A stretch of 64,000 bases of DNA from Bombiscardovia coagulans. Lineage in GTDB: Bacteria; Actinomycetota; Actinomycetes; Actinomycetales; Bifidobacteriaceae. Where the stretch lies: positions 62,001-126,000 of the forward strand of contig NZ_MWWS01000002.1 of assembly GCF_002259585.1 (NCBI RefSeq), given 5' to 3'. The translations under genes were made by a program, and so were the position numbers. The notes beneath the pieces were generated by a model. That model was given only the letters and a program-made list of their open reading frames with translations. It had not been told where the DNA came from and ran no database searches. The stretch's first letter is position 1, and every line of letters starts with the position of its first letter. Of this stretch, positions 36,475 to 45,625 are shown in pieces.

Positions 36475-37164
36475 TCAGCCCTCATTATCCAACACTTCTA
36501 CTTCGGATACACCGTCTGTTTTATTGATTTCTTCTATTAAATCAGATATGTCGCCCTTACCTAACAAGTTGATCGTTACAACAGCTCCATGCCATTCATT
36601 TTTACTTATCTCATGACTGGATAAAACGCGTGTTTCAAAACCCATTTGAGTTGCTTGCAATAGGGTCGCGCGCAAAGAACCATGTCCATCTTCATAGACA
36701 ATTTGCAATCCGGTATTCTGCCTGTTGCGCAAGATCCATTTGACAATAGGAGAAATAATAAAAATAGCTACAAAATAAAGGACTACAGCCAAAATAGCAA
36801 TTGAAAACATATTAACGCCACAGGTGACTCCAACAGCTGCAGCAATCCAAATGGCCGATGAGGTAGTCAGACCTCGTACAGCGTCGTGATTAAGAAAAAT
36901 GACACCAGCTCCAATGAAGCCTATTCCTGACACTACGCCAGCAGCTATTCGTGAGGCATCCCATGAGAAATTACCCGCGGCCGCATTAATGCCATATAAG
37001 GAAACTAATGTAAATAGGCATGAGCCCAGCCCAACTAAAATATGAGTCCGAATTCCCGCGTCATGCCGTAAATACTCTCGTTCAAAACCAATCAAACCGC
37101 ACAGTACAACAGTTAATATCAGCGCTATAACCTGTGTTGGTGCAGGCAGTTCAAATCCCATCAT
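36475..37164 (-). CDS. MgtC/SapB family membrane protein
   Basis: MgtC-type proteins are linked to growth in low magnesium and to virulence in some pathogens; in others they modulate ATP synthase or transporters. The 229-residue protein has four to five N-terminal membrane segments (8-24, 40-62, 70-92, 100-135) with the family hallmark FEREYLRHDAGIRTHILVGL at 28-47 and GIGFIGAGVIF further on, then a cytosolic ACT-like domain. A GGGGA site precedes tandem ATG codons. A 12-bp hairpin lies directly upstream and suggests regulation of this gene. Confidence 0.88.
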   Translation of the reverse strand: MMGFELPAPTQVIALILTVVLCGLIGFEREYLRHDAGIRTHILVGLGSCLFTLVSLYGINAAAGNFSWDASRIAAGVVSGIGFIGAGVIFLNHDAVRGLTTSSAIWIAAAVGVTCGVNMFSIAILAVVLYFVAIFIISPIVKWILRNRQNTGLQIVYEDGHGSLRATLLQATQMGFETRVLSSHEISKNEWHGAVVTINLLGKGDISDLIEEINKTDGVSEVEVLDNEG

Positions 37165-37183
37165 ACATGTATCCCCTACTTAA

Positions 37184-37215
37184 CTCATTCTCGTATACCC
37201 AAGTACGAGAATGAG
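37184..37215 (-). promoter_or_regulatory. 12-bp inverted repeat in front of mgtC
   Basis: CTCATTCTCGTA (37184-37195) pairs perfectly with 37204-37215 around an eight-base loop. It ends 20 bp before the mgtC start, adjoining the Shine-Dalgarno region. It could be a DNA operator or a leader RNA stem. Confidence 0.55.
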
Positions 37216-37270
37216 CCTATACCTCTTCCTCAGTACGGTCAACCCGAGATTCGCATGGCTTACCCTGACA

Positions 37271-37299
37271 TTATCAAAAAGGTTTACAGTAGATATAAA
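37271..37299 (+). promoter_or_regulatory. Probable promoter of nnr
   Basis: TTATCA (37271-37276) and TATAAA (37294-37299) are 17 bases apart, placing transcription start near 37306, about 43 bases before the chosen nnr ATG. This also argues against the longer upstream reading of nnr. Confidence 0.45.
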
Positions 37300-37348
37300 G
37301 GTGACCAACGAACTTGAAAAGGCAAAGGGGCCAAGAAAGGATGGATTC

Positions 37349-39358
37349 ATGACAGATGTGATAAACCCATTAGACAACAAGCTGAAGAAGACGGCATATT
37401 CAACAGAGACAATTCACACTATGACACGTCCCCTTCTACAGGAGGGGAGACCTCTCATGGAGGAGGCTGGTAAAGCAGCAGCGACCACAGCTGCACTTAT
37501 GCTATCCATGGCTGACATTGAGGTCAGCCATTCACAGGTGGTTATTTTGGCAGGCAGTGGAGGCAACGGATGTAACGGGTTATTTGCTGGCGCACGACTG
37601 GCATCAATGGGTGCGAAAGTTATTGCTTTGGCAACGGGCCACTGTCTACAGCCGAAAGCAGTAGAGGAATTTACCGGTGCTGGAGGGAATATCGTCCCTC
37701 TCTCACGGGAAGCCAGCATTCCTCGTTTCCCATCTCCTCAAACTGCTTCACAAGAACAGGATAAGTTACAACAAGCAGTAAAACTGACGCAATCGTGCGA
37801 CCTTATTATTGATGCTATGACAGGAATTGGTCAGCATGGTTCCCTGCATGCGATACCTGAAAAGCTTGCGGAACAGATAAAAGGTCAGATAGAGAATCAG
37901 ACCACAGCTATGCTATCAGCTGATCCTTGGCACCAGCACAGACCTCTCGTCGAAGCCATTGATGTGCCTTCAGGGGTGGGCGTTGATGATGGAACAGTAC
38001 CAGGAGCATACATACCAGCCGATGTAACGGTATGCTTTGGTGCTTTAAAACCATGCTGCCTACTTCCCCCAGCTGCCTACGCATGCGGCAATATCGTACT
38101 AGTGGATTTTAAATTCGATATCTCACATGCTCCAGTAGCGGTAGAGGCTATGGATACTCATTCCTGTGCCAGCCTTATCAGAAAGGCAAAGTTCAGCGAT
38201 AATAAATATACGCGAGGTGTCGTAGGTCTAGTTACTGGCTCAGAACAATACCCTGGTGCAGCAGTTTTAAGTAGTTGTGCAGCAGCTAACAGCGGTGCAG
38301 GTATGGTACGTTACATAGGGCCAGAACGCCCAAGCAATGCGGTTTTGTCAGCACTGCCAGAAGCAGTACTGGGAGAAGGAAAAGTTCAAGCCTGGGTTCT
38401 TGGTTCCGGAGTTTCTACTGCCATTGCCAGCAAACAGACAGACCAACAAAGAACCATTATATCTCGCATACTCGCAGCCCATGGGGACTTTACAAAATCT
38501 GGAATGGACGAGAATCAGAAACACGATTCATGCCGTCCTATGGTCATCGATGCTGGTGCTCTAGACATGCTGCCACTTCGACAACTACCATCGCACGTGG
38601 TGCTCACCCCGCATACAGGAGAACTAGCTTCCCTGCTCGCAAGTATGGGTGAAACCGTTACAGCGTCTGATATCAGCAGCAAACCACTCTATTGGGCACG
38701 ACGTGCTTGTGACTTGACTGGCGCAACTATTCTACTCAAGGGAGGCATCACCATCGTAATATCTCCAAGAAATAATGGTGATCCAAAAATATTTACCACC
38801 GGTTTTGGACCAGCTTGGCTAGCAACCGCAGGTTCCGGTGATGTGTTAGCTGGCATCGAGGGAGCTTTACTTGCTAGTCAATCGGAAATATTAGCCAGTG
38901 ACCCTTCACAGATAGGACTGGTAACGGCGAGCGCTGCCTTTCTTCATGGCATTGCAGCCTCACTAGCTTCCCACAGCCAGCAGAGAGCCTGGAGGTTGCC
39001 TCTCCTAATGGACACTCGTTCGATCGAAGATTTTACTCATGAAGCCAAACAGGCTTGGAGTTACGAATACAGAGTAGGTAGGAATAGCGCCACTCCCCTA
39101 GGTCACCCCATTCACGCATCAGAATTGGTAAACTCACTGAAAGATGCTCAAGAACTGCTGCTTGCCTTGCCCTACTTACATATTGAAAGACCATCTGAAC
39201 AGGTACATGTTGACAAGCAGGTACAGACTGAAGACACTAATAACAGACCTATTTCAGATAGATCCAGAACTGAAACTGAGCAACAGAATCTGCCTTTAGA
39301 AGCCAGTAGTCAAGAACATACCCAGGCTTTCTTGGGAATTGATCCCTTGTGGTTTTAG
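37349..39358 (+). CDS. nnr: Bifunctional NAD(P)H-hydrate repair enzyme (epimerase + dehydratase)
   Basis: Nnr repairs damaged NAD(P)HX by epimerising and ATP/ADP-dependently dehydrating it. The ATG at 37349 behind AAGAAAGGA is used. The 669-residue protein has an N-terminal YjeF_N epimerase domain (LMEEAG, DVPSGVGVDDG) and a C-terminal ribokinase-like dehydratase domain (GLVTGSEQYPGAAVL, VLTPHTGELASLL, ILLKGGITIVI, AGSGDVLAG). The epimerase loop reads GSGGNGCNG where the family has GxGxNGGDG, so Gly-Asp is replaced by Cys-Asn. A polar tail of about 70 residues beyond the dehydratase core has no recognisable domain. It runs into gpmA. Confidence 0.88.
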   Translation: MTDVINPLDNKLKKTAYSTETIHTMTRPLLQEGRPLMEEAGKAAATTAALMLSMADIEVSHSQVVILAGSGGNGCNGLFAGARLASMGAKVIALATGHCLQPKAVEEFTGAGGNIVPLSREASIPRFPSPQTASQEQDKLQQAVKLTQSCDLIIDAMTGIGQHGSLHAIPEKLAEQIKGQIENQTTAMLSADPWHQHRPLVEAIDVPSGVGVDDGTVPGAYIPADVTVCFGALKPCCLLPPAAYACGNIVLVDFKFDISHAPVAVEAMDTHSCASLIRKAKFSDNKYTRGVVGLVTGSEQYPGAAVLSSCAAANSGAGMVRYIGPERPSNAVLSALPEAVLGEGKVQAWVLGSGVSTAIASKQTDQQRTIISRILAAHGDFTKSGMDENQKHDSCRPMVIDAGALDMLPLRQLPSHVVLTPHTGELASLLASMGETVTASDISSKPLYWARRACDLTGATILLKGGITIVISPRNNGDPKIFTTGFGPAWLATAGSGDVLAGIEGALLASQSEILASDPSQIGLVTASAAFLHGIAASLASHSQQRAWRLPLLMDTRSIEDFTHEAKQAWSYEYRVGRNSATPLGHPIHASELVNSLKDAQELLLALPYLHIERPSEQVHVDKQVQTEDTNNRPISDRSRTETEQQNLPLEASSQEHTQAFLGIDPLWF

Positions 39359-39375
39359 GAAGCGGCACAAATCTC

Positions 39376-40173
39376 ATGGTAGGGCAACTCATCATCATGC
39401 GTCATGGTCAGAGCGAATGGACCCGCCCCAACGTTAATCGTTTTGCTGGCTGGGTTGATGTAGATTTAAGTACCCATGGCAGACAGCAAGCCAAGCGCGC
39501 TGGCGAACTTCTTACAGAATGTGACATATATCCAGATTTAGTATTCACCTCTGTGCTGAGACGGTCTATTATTACTGCGAATCTAATACTGGACAAGATT
39601 GACCGTTTATGGATACCAGTTGAACGTTCTTGGCGACTGAACGAACGTCACTATGGCGCTTTTCAAGGACAAACTAGACCTGCAATGCTGAAACAATATG
39701 GCACAGCAGCCTTTAAGATCTATCGACGTTCTTATGACGTAGCACCTCCTGCTATTGCACGCAACTCACCATACAGTCAAGCCAATGACCCCCGCTACGG
39801 CTCCAGGTATAAGGACCATATAGACGCCATCGAACCTGCGAGAATTACTGCAGAGTCCCTTCAAGACTTACAAAAGCGTTTCTATCCATATTGGGAAGCA
39901 CGCATCGCCCCACAAATCCTCGCTGGCAAAACCGTTCTAGTCGTTACACACGGATCAGTAGTCCGTGTCTTAATCAAAATGTTAGAGCATATTTCTCAGC
40001 AAGCAATCCGTAATGTAAATGTTCCAACTGGTGTTCCTATGATTTATAGGTTTACTACCTCCCCAGCAGGAAGGCTGGTGCCCTTGAAAGCAGGTGAGTA
40101 TCTAGATCCCGACGCCGCTACAAGCGGTATTGCGCAGGTTGTGGCTTTAGGAGAGACCAGCAAAAACACTTGA
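39376..40173 (+). CDS. gpmA: 2,3-bisphosphoglycerate-dependent phosphoglycerate mutase
   Basis: GpmA interconverts 3- and 2-phosphoglycerate. The ATG at 39376 is used; a GTG nine codons earlier overlaps the nnr end and is possible, giving translational coupling. The 265-residue protein has R9-H10-G11 of the catalytic RHG, FAGWVDVDLS at 23-32, proton-donor E90 in SWRLNERHYGAFQG, KIYRRSYDVAPP, and the second catalytic His in VVTHGSVVRVL. This is the full GpmA pattern, not the broader phosphatase family. It shares a transcript with nnr. Confidence 0.92.
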   Translation: MVGQLIIMRHGQSEWTRPNVNRFAGWVDVDLSTHGRQQAKRAGELLTECDIYPDLVFTSVLRRSIITANLILDKIDRLWIPVERSWRLNERHYGAFQGQTRPAMLKQYGTAAFKIYRRSYDVAPPAIARNSPYSQANDPRYGSRYKDHIDAIEPARITAESLQDLQKRFYPYWEARIAPQILAGKTVLVVTHGSVVRVLIKMLEHISQQAIRNVNVPTGVPMIYRFTTSPAGRLVPLKAGEYLDPDAATSGIAQVVALGETSKNT

Positions 40174-40196
40174 TCACATAGCTGTATACTGACCTC

Positions 40197-41120
40197 ATGA
40201 CCATTCTCCAGCTCAAATATATTGCTAAAATTGTGGAGTGTGGCTCAATGAATGAAGCCTCCCACGAACTCTACGTCTCACAGCCTGCCTTGTCTTCTGC
40301 TGTTAAAGAGCTTGAAAATGAATTAGGCATACAAATTTTCACACGCCACTCCCAGGGTATTGATCTAACCGTAGAAGGAGCTGAGTTTCTCACATATGCT
40401 CATCAAATTTTAGATCAGATTGGTTTGTTAGAAAGGCGTTACCAACAAACAAAACCTCGCAAGCAATTATGTCAGGTTTCCACACAGCACTATATGTTTA
40501 CAGTCGAAGCCTTTGTAGAGATGATCAGCTCTAGCAACGCTAAAGAGTACGAATTCACCCTTCGAGAGACACAAACACGCGATATTATCGATCAAGTAGC
40601 ATCCCTGCGCTCAGAAATCGGTATCATCTACCAGTCAACCTTCAATAGACGTGTCATCAATAAGCTATTGCGGGAAAAGCACTTGGTATTTCATCCTCTG
40701 TTTTCCTGCAAGCCACATGTCTTTATTGCTCGCAGCAATCCACTAGCAAAACTGGATGAAGTAACTATCAAAGATCTTGAACCATACCCCTTCCTTCAAT
40801 ATGAGCAAGGTAATGAGGGATCCTTCTATTACGCCGAAGAACCGGTTTGGCCCGACTATTCACCCCGCCAAATTACTGTTTCGGACCGTGCAACGATGCT
40901 TAATTTCATTGTCGGCCTCAATGCATATACGGTTTGTACTGGCATAGACAATGAGGATCTTAACACTGAAAAGATTACGACTATCCCCTTGCGCTCTGAC
41001 GAAACTATGCTCTTGGGCTGGATCAGTAACGAGCACGCTAAGCTATCTCCAGCCGCTGTACTCTATTTGGATAAACTGAAGGAAGTGATTCAGCATCACG
41101 GTTACACAATCATTGAATGA
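40197..41120 (+). CDS. LysR family transcriptional regulator
   Basis: The 307-residue protein has the LysR N-terminal helix-turn-helix (MTILQLKYIAKIVECGSMNE at 1-20, then ELYVSQPALSSAVKELENEL) and a C-terminal substrate-binding domain. It starts 23 bp after gpmA and ends 28 bp from the convergent DsbA-like gene. The effector and targets are unknown; the binding-domain sequence resembles CysB/amino-acid-type regulators only in a general way. No second gene is divergently arranged, so a classical LysR target cannot be named. Confidence 0.88.
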   Translation: MTILQLKYIAKIVECGSMNEASHELYVSQPALSSAVKELENELGIQIFTRHSQGIDLTVEGAEFLTYAHQILDQIGLLERRYQQTKPRKQLCQVSTQHYMFTVEAFVEMISSSNAKEYEFTLRETQTRDIIDQVASLRSEIGIIYQSTFNRRVINKLLREKHLVFHPLFSCKPHVFIARSNPLAKLDEVTIKDLEPYPFLQYEQGNEGSFYYAEEPVWPDYSPRQITVSDRATMLNFIVGLNAYTVCTGIDNEDLNTEKITTIPLRSDETMLLGWISNEHAKLSPAAVLYLDKLKEVIQHHGYTIIE

Positions 41121-41148
41121 CCACATACTGTAACCGCATACATTCCAC

Positions 41149-42072
41149 TTATAGAGGTCTTCCAGTTGCACCTATAGAAGGTATCTTTCCAGCCACTCCT
41201 ACTTCAGTACTTTTTAAACCGATAGCTTTAAGCAAGTACTCCAGATAACCAGTTGAAGTCGAGCTTGTCTCTTCTTCTTCCACGTAAGTGTTGTTAATAA
41301 TGACCGTGGGTGTTGTCAGCTTCCCCTTGTACGATCCCGAAGTATGCATAAGCTCTTGCCGAGTTTTAGTGTATTCGTTTAACTTTTGTGCCCATTCTAT
41401 GTATTCACCTGATGCAGCCTGCTGAGCCACAGCATCAGATACACCTACCGACATGATTCTGTGCGCTAGTTGCTCATTAGTTATTGGCGTTTTATCATCT
41501 TCAGAAGGTTGAAAGTCTTGGGCATACAAGGATGCAACAACATCGATAACATGATACTGATCCAATTCAGCTATTGTGGCTATTGCTGACGCTGCCCTAC
41601 TTGAGTATTGGTCTGATCGTAACCGGTCAAGGAAGTCCATAGTATGGATACCTACGTTGATTTGTCCTGCCTCCACCATCTTCTTAAGACTCGGATCTAA
41701 GGCCCTATGTAATTCAGCACATGGTGGGCACAAAAAGTCCATGTAAATATCCACTGTTGGCACGTGGTCACTCGGCTTCCCCACCCCATTTTTGCTTACA
41801 ATTAAGCCCCCTTGCGAATCAGCCTTAGTAGGCTTGTGTGACACAGCTTGCAAGGCTCTGTACTCATCATTGTTCACTGGTTTCATCTGACGACCTGAGG
41901 CCTGGAGATGTTGACTTTGTCCATGGTCAGACTGAACCTTATGTCCCAGAGTCTGATACAGCACTAAACCGAGCAGTAGACAGCAAACAATAACTGGAAT
42001 AGAGATTACAATCCAGATTCGTTTGCTGCGGGTTACCGGTTGAGATGATGAAGTCTTTATATCTGGCGTCAT
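41149..42072 (-). CDS. DsbA-like thioredoxin-fold protein, membrane-anchored
   Basis: The 307-residue protein has a basic N-terminus, one membrane helix (19-41) and an extracytoplasmic thioredoxin-fold domain with active-site CPPC at 115-118 in MDFLCPPCAEL, followed by a helical insertion and the cis-Pro segment LTTPTVIINNTYV. This is the pattern of actinobacterial DsbA/thiol-disulfide proteins that introduce or exchange disulfides in exported proteins. A DsbB/VKOR partner is not in the window. It lies alone between lysR (convergent) and glnE. Confidence 0.88.
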   Translation of the reverse strand: MTPDIKTSSSQPVTRSKRIWIVISIPVIVCCLLLGLVLYQTLGHKVQSDHGQSQHLQASGRQMKPVNNDEYRALQAVSHKPTKADSQGGLIVSKNGVGKPSDHVPTVDIYMDFLCPPCAELHRALDPSLKKMVEAGQINVGIHTMDFLDRLRSDQYSSRAASAIATIAELDQYHVIDVVASLYAQDFQPSEDDKTPITNEQLAHRIMSVGVSDAVAQQAASGEYIEWAQKLNEYTKTRQELMHTSGSYKGKLTTPTVIINNTYVEEEETSSTSTGYLEYLLKAIGLKSTEVGVAGKIPSIGATGRPL

Positions 42073-42197
42073 ATCGAAATTCCCCCTCTAGCGACTAAGT
42101 AGACAACTATTAATAGATCGGAACCAATCGTAATTTTTATAAAATATTTTAACTCAAGCACCTATCGTTACTACAACGAGATCCTCATACCTATCTA

Positions 42198-45100
42198 CTA
42201 TTCACCATAAAAAAGACGGCTCACCACTTCTCGAGATCGTCGCATAGCAGCAAGGAGCTCGTTAGCAAATTCAGCACCGCGATGGGCCGGGTAACCACTA
42301 TAGACAGCCATTGCCCCCAAAGTATAAGTATCGTCCGGTAGGATATCGGCCTGATTTATCTTTCCCAGCCACAGATAATTGCCGTTGCGTGCACTGGTAC
42401 ACATCTGCCACCCATGTTCCAAGGCGTTAGCATCCTCGATGTCAATCAACCTGAGTGATGACAACGCACGTAAGGCCCCTTTAGTTGAAGTAACTTGAAG
42501 CTCAGGATGACGACCTGCGTGCTCAAGTTGCAACAGCTGGACAGTCCATTCAACATCAGACAGCCCACCTGCACCTAATTTCAAATGCCGGTCTCTTCGC
42601 ACTCCCCTAGGTAGTCTTTCAGCTTCCATTCTGGCTTTAAGTTTCCGAATCTCAGCTATTTGCATATCTTGCAAGGAAGTCATTGGATAGCGTATCGGAT
42701 TAGCTATCTCTTGAAGAAAACGCTCACACAGTTGTGTGTCACCTGCAGCATACCTTGCCCGGAGTAATGCCTGATGCTCCCATACACTAGACCACTGTTG
42801 GTAGTAGTGCTTGCAGGATTTAAACGATCGGACTATAGGACCCGAACGCCCTTCTGGACGTAAATCAAGATCTATGTCCAGTTTTGGTTCGACACTCAAG
42901 GTCATACTCATCACAATGGACCGGAGTTGATTGCATACCGCCTGAGCATAGTGAGCTGCTTGCTGGTCACTGACGCCTTCATTAGGTTCATAAACAATCA
43001 TGATATCCGCGTCTGAACTAAAGTTGACCTCCTGTCCACCATAGCGACCAAGAGCAATTATTGCGATCCTAGCTGGCTCATCGTCTACAGACATCTGCGT
43101 TACTTGGTTCGCTCTAGACCACTGTAAGGCCGCCTGAAGCATAGCGTCATAAACATCACTCATACCCCTCAAACAAGCATCTTCGCTGCAAACATGATTC
43201 ATCCATCCCAGGCCAATGCGTTCAATCTCTCGTCGCCGCATTGATCTGAGAGCATTGGCAAAATCACCGATACTGTCTGCATGCCTTTGACGGAAAGAAT
43301 CGCAGCTCACTGTCAGCGATTCAAGCGTTCTTGGATGCAATAACTGATCGTCACCCAGCCAAGTTACAGACTCAACTGACTTACACAAAGCTGATCCCAA
43401 ATATCTCGAATTCGAAAGAACATGACACAAGCGTTTAGCAGCTGAGGTAGAGTCTCGCAGAAATCCCAGGTAAGCACTCTTGTTTCCAAAACGTTCTTCC
43501 AACGTTCTCCATCCCAGTAAACCCATATCTGGATCCTGCCCATTACCAAGCCAAGCAATGACAGCAGGCAAAAGAATACGATTGATTTTTGCTGAGCGTG
43601 TAAGGCCTCTCGTTAATGCCTGTACATGGCGGAAGGCTGCCTCAGGGTCAGCAAATCCTATTGAAGCGAAACGCTCTTTTGCTGCATGAGGTTCCAAACT
43701 CATTTCACCATCATCCAGCTGTGCATCAATAGGCAGCATTGGTCGGAAGAAAATGGTAAGGTGCAATGTCCTAATCTCCCGACGGGTTTGATCGTATCGT
43801 TCTACCAATTCATCTGGATGAATATGAAAAGCACGAGACAGTCTATAGATATCTTCATTGCCATCTAGATCTTCAATGGTCAGATTACGTCGAAAATCCA
43901 ATCCGCCTCTATTATGGGTACCAAGATCGGGAAATAGATGAGTGCGTTTCAACAGCCACATTTGCTGTCGATGCTCCAGCACTCGTTCAAATCTATAGTC
44001 TGCGGCTAGCCGTTCAGCATGTCGGGATGAAACATACCCTGCCGAAGCGAGAGCGTTCAGGGCCTCAAGTGTAGACCGCGTCCGTAAGCTAAGGTCAGTA
44101 CGACCGTGAACCATTTGCAGCATTTGCACGGTGAATTCGACATCACGCAATCCCCCTTGCCCAAGTTTGATTTCACGATCTTTGAGTTTTGAAGGAATTA
44201 ATCGTTCTACTCGTTTTCTCATCTGCTGGCAGTCATAGACGAAATTAGGACGTTGTGCCGCTGACCAGACGAACTCATCACACATGTTTTCAAATTCTCG
44301 CCCCAGCTCCATATCGCCAGCAAGTGCGCGGGCCTTAATAAGTGCCTGAAACTCCCAGTTTTCAGCCCAAGAATCATAGTATTCTCGATAAGACGCCAGT
44401 GTGCGCACTAGCGGACCATGTTTACCTTCTGGGCGCAGAGCAGTATCAACCTTCCACAACGGTGGCTCACAAACTCCGGTAATAGCAGACTGGCAGACTT
44501 GCTGGAGAGTTACAGCTATCTTGCTACCAATTTGTATGAGCTGTTCTGAACTAACTACACCACCGGGATGTACAGGCTCCACAGCATAGACTAGGTCTAC
44601 GTCTGAAACATAATTGAGTTCGCGAGCGCCCAACTTCCCCATTCCAATGATAACAAACTTGCATTCATGAGATTGTGCAACTCGGCGCTTAGCTATCATA
44701 AGTGCCGCTTGCAGGCACTCATCAGCAAGCTGTGAAAGTTGCGAGCTTATGAGAGGTTGATCCCGCTCGGCGTCGTCGCTGCTCAAGTCTTTCACCATGA
44801 TCACCGCTAAGCGCCTATAGTATGCTTCTCTAAGATCATTAACAGCAGAGGCGTAATCAAAATTACTGCCGTGTTGACAGTGTGCGCTAACAACGGCAAC
44901 AATATCGTCTTCGTTGGTAACTGTTGAATTCTTGAGGTCTGTTACAGCTGTTGTTACTGCTGCCACCAGTCGAGGACGATTCTGCATGAGGATACCCATG
45001 GCCTGAGAGGCACCGAGAACATTAACGAGTTGAGTCAGTGATTGTGGATGTTGAGACAGCCAATTGAGGCTGCATCTAGCCCATGCGGATGGTTTATTCA

Positions 45101-45389
45101 AAGAAGTCGCGCTTGTATCTTTGTTCCCCCCTCCATTCGAGAGTGTGGAAGTTCGCTGAGGTGACCAGTCTTCAGAACTCTCAATAATTCTTACCAACGA
45201 TTCCAAAGCCCTATCTGGTTCGCAAGTCTGTGACAATGCAGTCAATAGGACTTTGCCACCAGCTTGCCCTAAGCCTTTTGCTGACAGCTCAGATAGTTCC
45301 TGTCGAGCCTTTCCTAGATCTCTCAATCCAGCTCGAATAAGATCTACCGAGCTTAAAGCTAAACCGAAACTCTTATCATCAGCTTTCAC
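42198..45389 (-). CDS. glnE: Glutamine synthetase adenylyltransferase/deadenylyltransferase
   Basis: GlnE modifies glutamine synthetase in response to nitrogen status. The 1063-residue protein is full length with two nucleotidyltransferase modules: the N-terminal deadenylylase GKLGARELNYVSDVDLVY at 251-268 and the C-terminal adenylylase with EVNFSSDADIMIVYEP, each with the paired Asp of the family. The internal HD-like and linker regions (GQGGLRDVEFTVQML and GAGGLSDVEWTVQLLQLEHA) are conserved. glnA and glnB are not in the window. A palindrome GTAAG-CA-CTTAC at 45428-45439 lies in its leader. Confidence 0.95.
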   Translation of the reverse strand: MKADDKSFGLALSSVDLIRAGLRDLGKARQELSELSAKGLGQAGGKVLLTALSQTCEPDRALESLVRIIESSEDWSPQRTSTLSNGGGNKDTSATSLNKPSAWARCSLNWLSQHPQSLTQLVNVLGASQAMGILMQNRPRLVAAVTTAVTDLKNSTVTNEDDIVAVVSAHCQHGSNFDYASAVNDLREAYYRRLAVIMVKDLSSDDAERDQPLISSQLSQLADECLQAALMIAKRRVAQSHECKFVIIGMGKLGARELNYVSDVDLVYAVEPVHPGGVVSSEQLIQIGSKIAVTLQQVCQSAITGVCEPPLWKVDTALRPEGKHGPLVRTLASYREYYDSWAENWEFQALIKARALAGDMELGREFENMCDEFVWSAAQRPNFVYDCQQMRKRVERLIPSKLKDREIKLGQGGLRDVEFTVQMLQMVHGRTDLSLRTRSTLEALNALASAGYVSSRHAERLAADYRFERVLEHRQQMWLLKRTHLFPDLGTHNRGGLDFRRNLTIEDLDGNEDIYRLSRAFHIHPDELVERYDQTRREIRTLHLTIFFRPMLPIDAQLDDGEMSLEPHAAKERFASIGFADPEAAFRHVQALTRGLTRSAKINRILLPAVIAWLGNGQDPDMGLLGWRTLEERFGNKSAYLGFLRDSTSAAKRLCHVLSNSRYLGSALCKSVESVTWLGDDQLLHPRTLESLTVSCDSFRQRHADSIGDFANALRSMRRREIERIGLGWMNHVCSEDACLRGMSDVYDAMLQAALQWSRANQVTQMSVDDEPARIAIIALGRYGGQEVNFSSDADIMIVYEPNEGVSDQQAAHYAQAVCNQLRSIVMSMTLSVEPKLDIDLDLRPEGRSGPIVRSFKSCKHYYQQWSSVWEHQALLRARYAAGDTQLCERFLQEIANPIRYPMTSLQDMQIAEIRKLKARMEAERLPRGVRRDRHLKLGAGGLSDVEWTVQLLQLEHAGRHPELQVTSTKGALRALSSLRLIDIEDANALEHGWQMCTSARNGNYLWLGKINQADILPDDTYTLGAMAVYSGYPAHRGAEFANELLAAMRRSREVVSRLFYGE

Positions 45390-45625
45390 CTACCGCCACC
45401 TTTGCTTATATTATGTCAATAGCATTGGTAAGCACTTACATACTCCCATGCATTTATGTTTCATCTACAGCTTTACCCAGTCCCTAGTTTCACCATAACT
45501 AAGTCATCACTAATTTTCCAGTCACCAGCAAATATCTACATGTGAAAGCAGCACTCACCATAAATATGTGAGGTAGGCAATACAGGAAAATGGCTTTGAC
45601 AGCGCTTATAGAAAACAAGCCACCA

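Noticed and set aside
37211-37348. Longer nnr reading starting before the probable promoter
   Set aside because: The start lies upstream of a TTATCA/TATAAA promoter and the added residues are not Nnr-like.
45428-45439. GTAAG-CA-CTTAC palindrome upstream of glnE as a nitrogen operator
   Set aside because: Too short and unlike known GlnR or AmtR boxes to assign a regulator; noted only in the glnE entry.
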